64,000 nt of DNA from Streptomyces sp. NBC_00433 (lineage in GTDB: Bacteria > Actinomycetota > Actinomycetes > Streptomycetales > Streptomycetaceae): assembly GCA_036015235.1 (NCBI GenBank), contig CP107926.1:8166001-8230000 (forward strand). Reading direction: 5' to 3'. Positions 62,227 to 64,000 of this stretch are shown piece after piece (position 1 is the first letter of the stretch; the number at the start of each line of letters is the position of its first letter). A model generated the notes under the pieces. It made no database searches. It saw nothing but the letters and a program-made list of their open reading frames with translations, and was not told the origin of the DNA. Made by a program: the position numbers and the translations under genes.

Positions 62227-62230
62227 TCAC
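61946..62230 (-). CDS. Possible small hypothetical protein
   Basis: An open frame of 94 codons starts with GTG 62230, overlapping the TetR stop as GTGA. The first ~15 codons have the expected high G/C at third positions, but later codons include CAA, CGA, AGA, ACT and CCT, which are rare here. There is no recognisable domain. It may be a coupled small gene or a chance frame; I include it only as a possibility. Confidence 0.22.
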   Translation of the reverse strand: MSTPGGVVLGGTGDEAGAPARRARQGVRSRFGVRDEQGTLRGTGGKKRHRQQEHAVRGISDKARAFAGANGDPLAPAPSPYCRRTSPARATRHP

Positions 62231-62865
62231 GCCCGCTTCTCCGCCCAGTGGCTACGCCCGAGGCTGATGATCTGCATTTGCAGCCGGGCCGCGCGGACGA
62301 TCTCCTGCCGCGCCGCCGGATCGTCCTGCGGAACCTCCATGACGGCCGCGGCCGTCAGCACCATATGGTCGACGTAGAGCCCGGCCAGCACCCGCAGGTC
62401 CGCCGTGCTCCAGCCCGCCGAGACCGGCTGCGCCGCGAGCCCGGCCGCCACCTCGTCGGTGAAGCGCCGCAGTTCGGCGGCGATCGCCTCGCGCACCGGC
62501 CGCACCCCGCCGTAGCGCTCGCGCGCGATGAAGCGGACATGCGCGCGGTGCTCGTCCACGTAGGCCGCGGTGATCGCCACCGTGCGGTCGATCAGCTCGT
62601 CGGAGTCCTGCCCGCCGGCGGCCATCGCGTCCCTGATCACCGCGTGCAGGCTGCCCAGCGCCTCGCCGACGAGGGCCACGCCCAGCGCCCCCATGTCGGG
62701 GAAGTGCCGGTAGAAGGCGGCCGGCGCCACCCCGACCGCCCGGGTGACCTCGCGCAGCCCCAGGCTGCTCAGGCTCTGCCGGTCGAGCAGCCGCAGCCCG
62801 GCGTCCAGCAGTGCCTGCCGGGTCTGCTCCTTCTGGGCCTGCCGGACGCCCGGTGTGTGACTCAT
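62227..62865 (-). CDS. TetR/AcrR-family regulator (fatty-acid regulator-like)
   Basis: The product is 212 residues. The N-terminal HTH reads LGLREVTRAVGVAPAAFYRHFPDM, a variant (VAPAAFYRHF) seen in FabR/DesT-type regulators of unsaturated fatty acid genes. The C-terminal ligand domain contains YVDEHRAHVRFIARERYGGV and VDHMVLTAAAVMEVP. The ligand is unknown. ATG 62865 lies next to TCAGTAAACAA (62871-62881), suggesting autoregulation, and the gene is divergent from two small membrane-protein genes. Confidence 0.85.
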   Translation of the reverse strand: MSHTPGVRQAQKEQTRQALLDAGLRLLDRQSLSSLGLREVTRAVGVAPAAFYRHFPDMGALGVALVGEALGSLHAVIRDAMAAGGQDSDELIDRTVAITAAYVDEHRAHVRFIARERYGGVRPVREAIAAELRRFTDEVAAGLAAQPVSAGWSTADLRVLAGLYVDHMVLTAAAVMEVPQDDPAARQEIVRAARLQMQIISLGRSHWAEKRA

Positions 62866-62870
62866 GTCAT

Positions 62871-62926
62871 TCAGTAAACAACCGTTCGCCCGATCCCGCC
62901 ACTGTAAAATCGGACTCAGTGAACAA
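62871..62926. promoter_or_regulatory. Repeated TCAGTRAACAA boxes in the TetR divergent promoter
   Basis: TCAGTAAACAA (62871-62881) and TCAGTGAACAA (62916-62926) are near-identical direct repeats 45 bases apart in an AT-rich gap of 101 bases. TGTAAAAT at 62903-62910 may be a -10 element. They are probable sites of the TetR protein. Confidence 0.5.
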
Positions 62927-62966
62927 GTGTTATCCCAAACCCCAACTCCTCGGAGGTGCGGTCGAC

Positions 62967-63119
62967 ATGAGCCTCGTCGTCCTGCTGCTCTGCTTCGGCG
63001 TGATCATGGGCACCAGTGCCCACATCTCGCTCACCGCCTTCACCGCCGCGTCCGCCGCCATCGCGGTCTGGCTGCTGGCCTTCGCCGTACGCGAGGCCCT
63101 CGCACGGCACCGCGGCTGA
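62967..63119 (+). CDS. 50-residue membrane protein
   Basis: The product is 50 residues: two hydrophobic helices (SLVVLLLCFGVIMGTSAH and AASAAIAVWLLAFAV) with a short basic tail REALARHRG. GGAGG lies 12 bases before ATG 62967. It is divergent from the TetR gene and followed 71 bases later by another small membrane protein, so the two are probably TetR-controlled. Function is unknown. Confidence 0.6.
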   Translation: MSLVVLLLCFGVIMGTSAHISLTAFTAASAAIAVWLLAFAVREALARHRG

Positions 63120-63190
63120 CCGGCCGCCGCGCCGCTTACGCGGCACGACCGAACCGCACGCACATCCCCAAGCTCTCCGGAGAGGACACC

Positions 63191-63472
63191 GTGAACACCG
63201 CAGCCCACCCGGTCGCGACCGGCACACCGGCCGCGACCAACCGTGACGCCGACGGCATGGCCGTCGCCTCCTTCCTGCTCGGCCTGCCCGGCCTGCTGGT
63301 CCTCAACCTGGTGCTCGGCCCGGCCGCGATCGTGCTGGCCCTCACCGCACTGACCCGCGGCACCCGCCGCCGCGCCCGCGCCTTCCTCGGCCTCGCCCTC
63401 GGCGTCGCGGCCCTCGCGATCCAGGTCGGGGTGGTGGTCGCGGGCCACGGCGTGCTCTGGTCCTTCACCTGA
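63191..63472 (+). CDS. DUF4190-like small membrane protein
   Basis: The product is 93 residues. After a ~20-residue polar N-terminus come two helices, MAVASFLLGLPGLLVLNLVL and FLGLALGVAALAIQVGVVVA, with the linking segment GPAAIVLALTALTRGTRRRA, the layout of DUF4190. GTG 63191 has GGAGAGGAC upstream. It ends directly before the palindromic terminator. Confidence 0.72.
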   Translation: MNTAAHPVATGTPAATNRDADGMAVASFLLGLPGLLVLNLVLGPAAIVLALTALTRGTRRRARAFLGLALGVAALAIQVGVVVAGHGVLWSFT

Positions 63473-63474
63473 CC

Positions 63475-63535
63475 CGTACGCGTATACGGCGAAGGCCCGG
63501 CCGGACCGGCCGGGCCTTCGCCGTATACGCGTACG
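63475..63535. terminator. 61-base palindromic bidirectional terminator
   Basis: Two perfect 30-base arms (63475-63504 and 63506-63535) flank a single central A at 63505. The arms start CGTACGCGTATACGG and end GGCCCGGCCGG. It begins three bases after the DUF4190-like stop and ends five bases before the convergent glyA stop, so it terminates both. Confidence 0.85.
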
Positions 63536-63539
63536 TGCG

Positions 63540-64000
63540 TCAGCTCAGGTCGATGCCCGGGTAGAGCGGGAAGCCGGACAGCAGGTCGGAGGCCCGCTTG
63601 GCGACCTGGTCGGCGACCGCCGAGTCCAGCACGTGGTGCGCCTTGGACAGCCCGCCCTTGGGCGCCGCCGCGGCCGTCGTGCCCGACAGCACCGTGTCGA
63701 TGAGCCCGGCGATCTCGTCCATCTCCTGGGCGCCGAGGCCGCGGGTGGTCAGCGCCGGGGTGCCGATCCTGATGCCCGAGGTGTACCAGGCGCCGTTCGG
63801 GTCCTGCGGCACCGAGTTGCGGTTGGTGACGATGCCCGCGTCCAGCAGTGCCGCCTCGGCCTGCCGCCCCGTCAGGCCGTAGCCGGAGACGTCGATCAGC
63901 ACCAGGTGGTTGTCCGTGCCGCCGGTGACCAGCTTCGCGCCCCGGGTGAGCAGGCCCTCGGCCAGCGCCCGCGCATTGTCCACGATCCGCTGCGCGTACG
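63540..64000 (-). CDS. glyA: Serine hydroxymethyltransferase, C-terminal part (5' end outside window)
   Basis: About 153 residues are present, open to the window edge on the minus strand. Segments LVTGGTDNHLVLIDV, GYGLTGRQAEAALLDAGIVT, NRNSVPQDP, SGIRIGTPALTTRG and the C-terminal SGFPLYPGIDLS are diagnostic of GlyA. The enzyme converts serine and tetrahydrofolate to glycine and 5,10-methylene-THF; the PLP lysine lies outside the window. Confidence 0.93.
   Translation of the reverse strand, partial: YAQRIVDNARALAEGLLTRGAKLVTGGTDNHLVLIDVSGYGLTGRQAEAALLDAGIVTNRNSVPQDPNGAWYTSGIRIGTPALTTRGLGAQEMDEIAGLIDTVLSGTTAAAAPKGGLSKAHHVLDSAVADQVAKRASDLLSGFPLYPGIDLS

Overview
The window is high-GC DNA from a filamentous actinomycete, most likely Streptomyces or a close relative in the Streptomycetaceae. 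The signs are a very high G/C preference at third codon positions, many GTG starts and ATGA-type gene overlaps, several secreted polysaccharide-degrading enzymes, sugar ABC importers encoded without their own ATPase, and a dispersed GGGGCGCGGGGAACTGCGCG-type intergenic repeat. Both ends cut genes: an FAD-dependent oxidoreductase on the left and serine hydroxymethyltransferase (glyA) on the right. I found no rRNA, tRNA, CRISPR array, insertion sequence or phage gene.

Region 1 (1-10.6 kb) holds a broken GH43 glycosidase gene divergent from a LacI-family regulator, a glycerol-facilitator-type aquaporin, the monomeric NADP-isocitrate dehydrogenase gene icd, an orphan sugar-binding lipoprotein, and a secreted CBM56-GH55 exo-beta-1,3-glucanase. 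Region 2 (10.6-17.7 kb) is a compact acetate locus: LytS-type kinase, LytTR response regulator, small DUF485-like protein, sodium:solute symporter, SatP-type acetate channel and acetyl-CoA synthetase. Region 3 (17.7-25.3 kb, mostly minus strand) has a CBM2-linked Cip1-like cellulose protein preceded by a perfect CebR-type box, a sugar ABC importer, a small secreted protein, a stand-alone ketoacyl synthase III and a degenerate TetR gene.

Region 4 (25.3-31.2 kb) contains housekeeping or unlinked genes: an APH-family kinase, a membrane protein, a phosphodiester-glycosidase-domain protein, an S4 RNA-binding protein, and a metallophosphoesterase coupled to a 4'-phosphopantetheinyl transferase. Region 5 (31.2-39.7 kb) is a beta-glucan locus: an SMP-30 lactonase, a LacI repressor, a large GH16 plus clan GH-A fusion enzyme with two F5/8C (CBM32-like) domains, and a divergent GH3 beta-glucosidase. 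A GAGAGCGCTCTC palindrome precedes each of the repressor, the fusion enzyme and the GH3 gene, which suggests one local regulon.

Region 6 (40.1-47.4 kb) is the most interesting: a five-gene operon encoding a divergent SWIM zinc-finger protein, a protein I do not recognise, a vWA protein, a MoxR/YehL-type AAA+ ATPase and a 948-residue DUF5682 protein. It resembles the uncharacterised E. coli yehLMPQ set. Region 7 (47.4-55.2 kb) has a ROK regulator, an aldehyde dehydrogenase, a second sugar ABC importer and a GH6 cellulase with a perfect CebR-type box just downstream of a good promoter. Region 8 (55.3-64 kb) carries a sigma factor with a linked Pro-rich membrane protein, a PfkB sugar kinase, a DUF6227 protein, a ThuA-like protein, AraC and TetR regulators, tiny membrane proteins, a 61-base palindromic terminator and the 3' end of glyA.

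Taken together the window is a carbohydrate-utilisation neighbourhood (cellulose, beta-1,3-glucan, possibly xylan) with central-carbon entry points (acetate activation, isocitrate dehydrogenase), plus one conserved but functionally unexplained AAA+/vWA operon.
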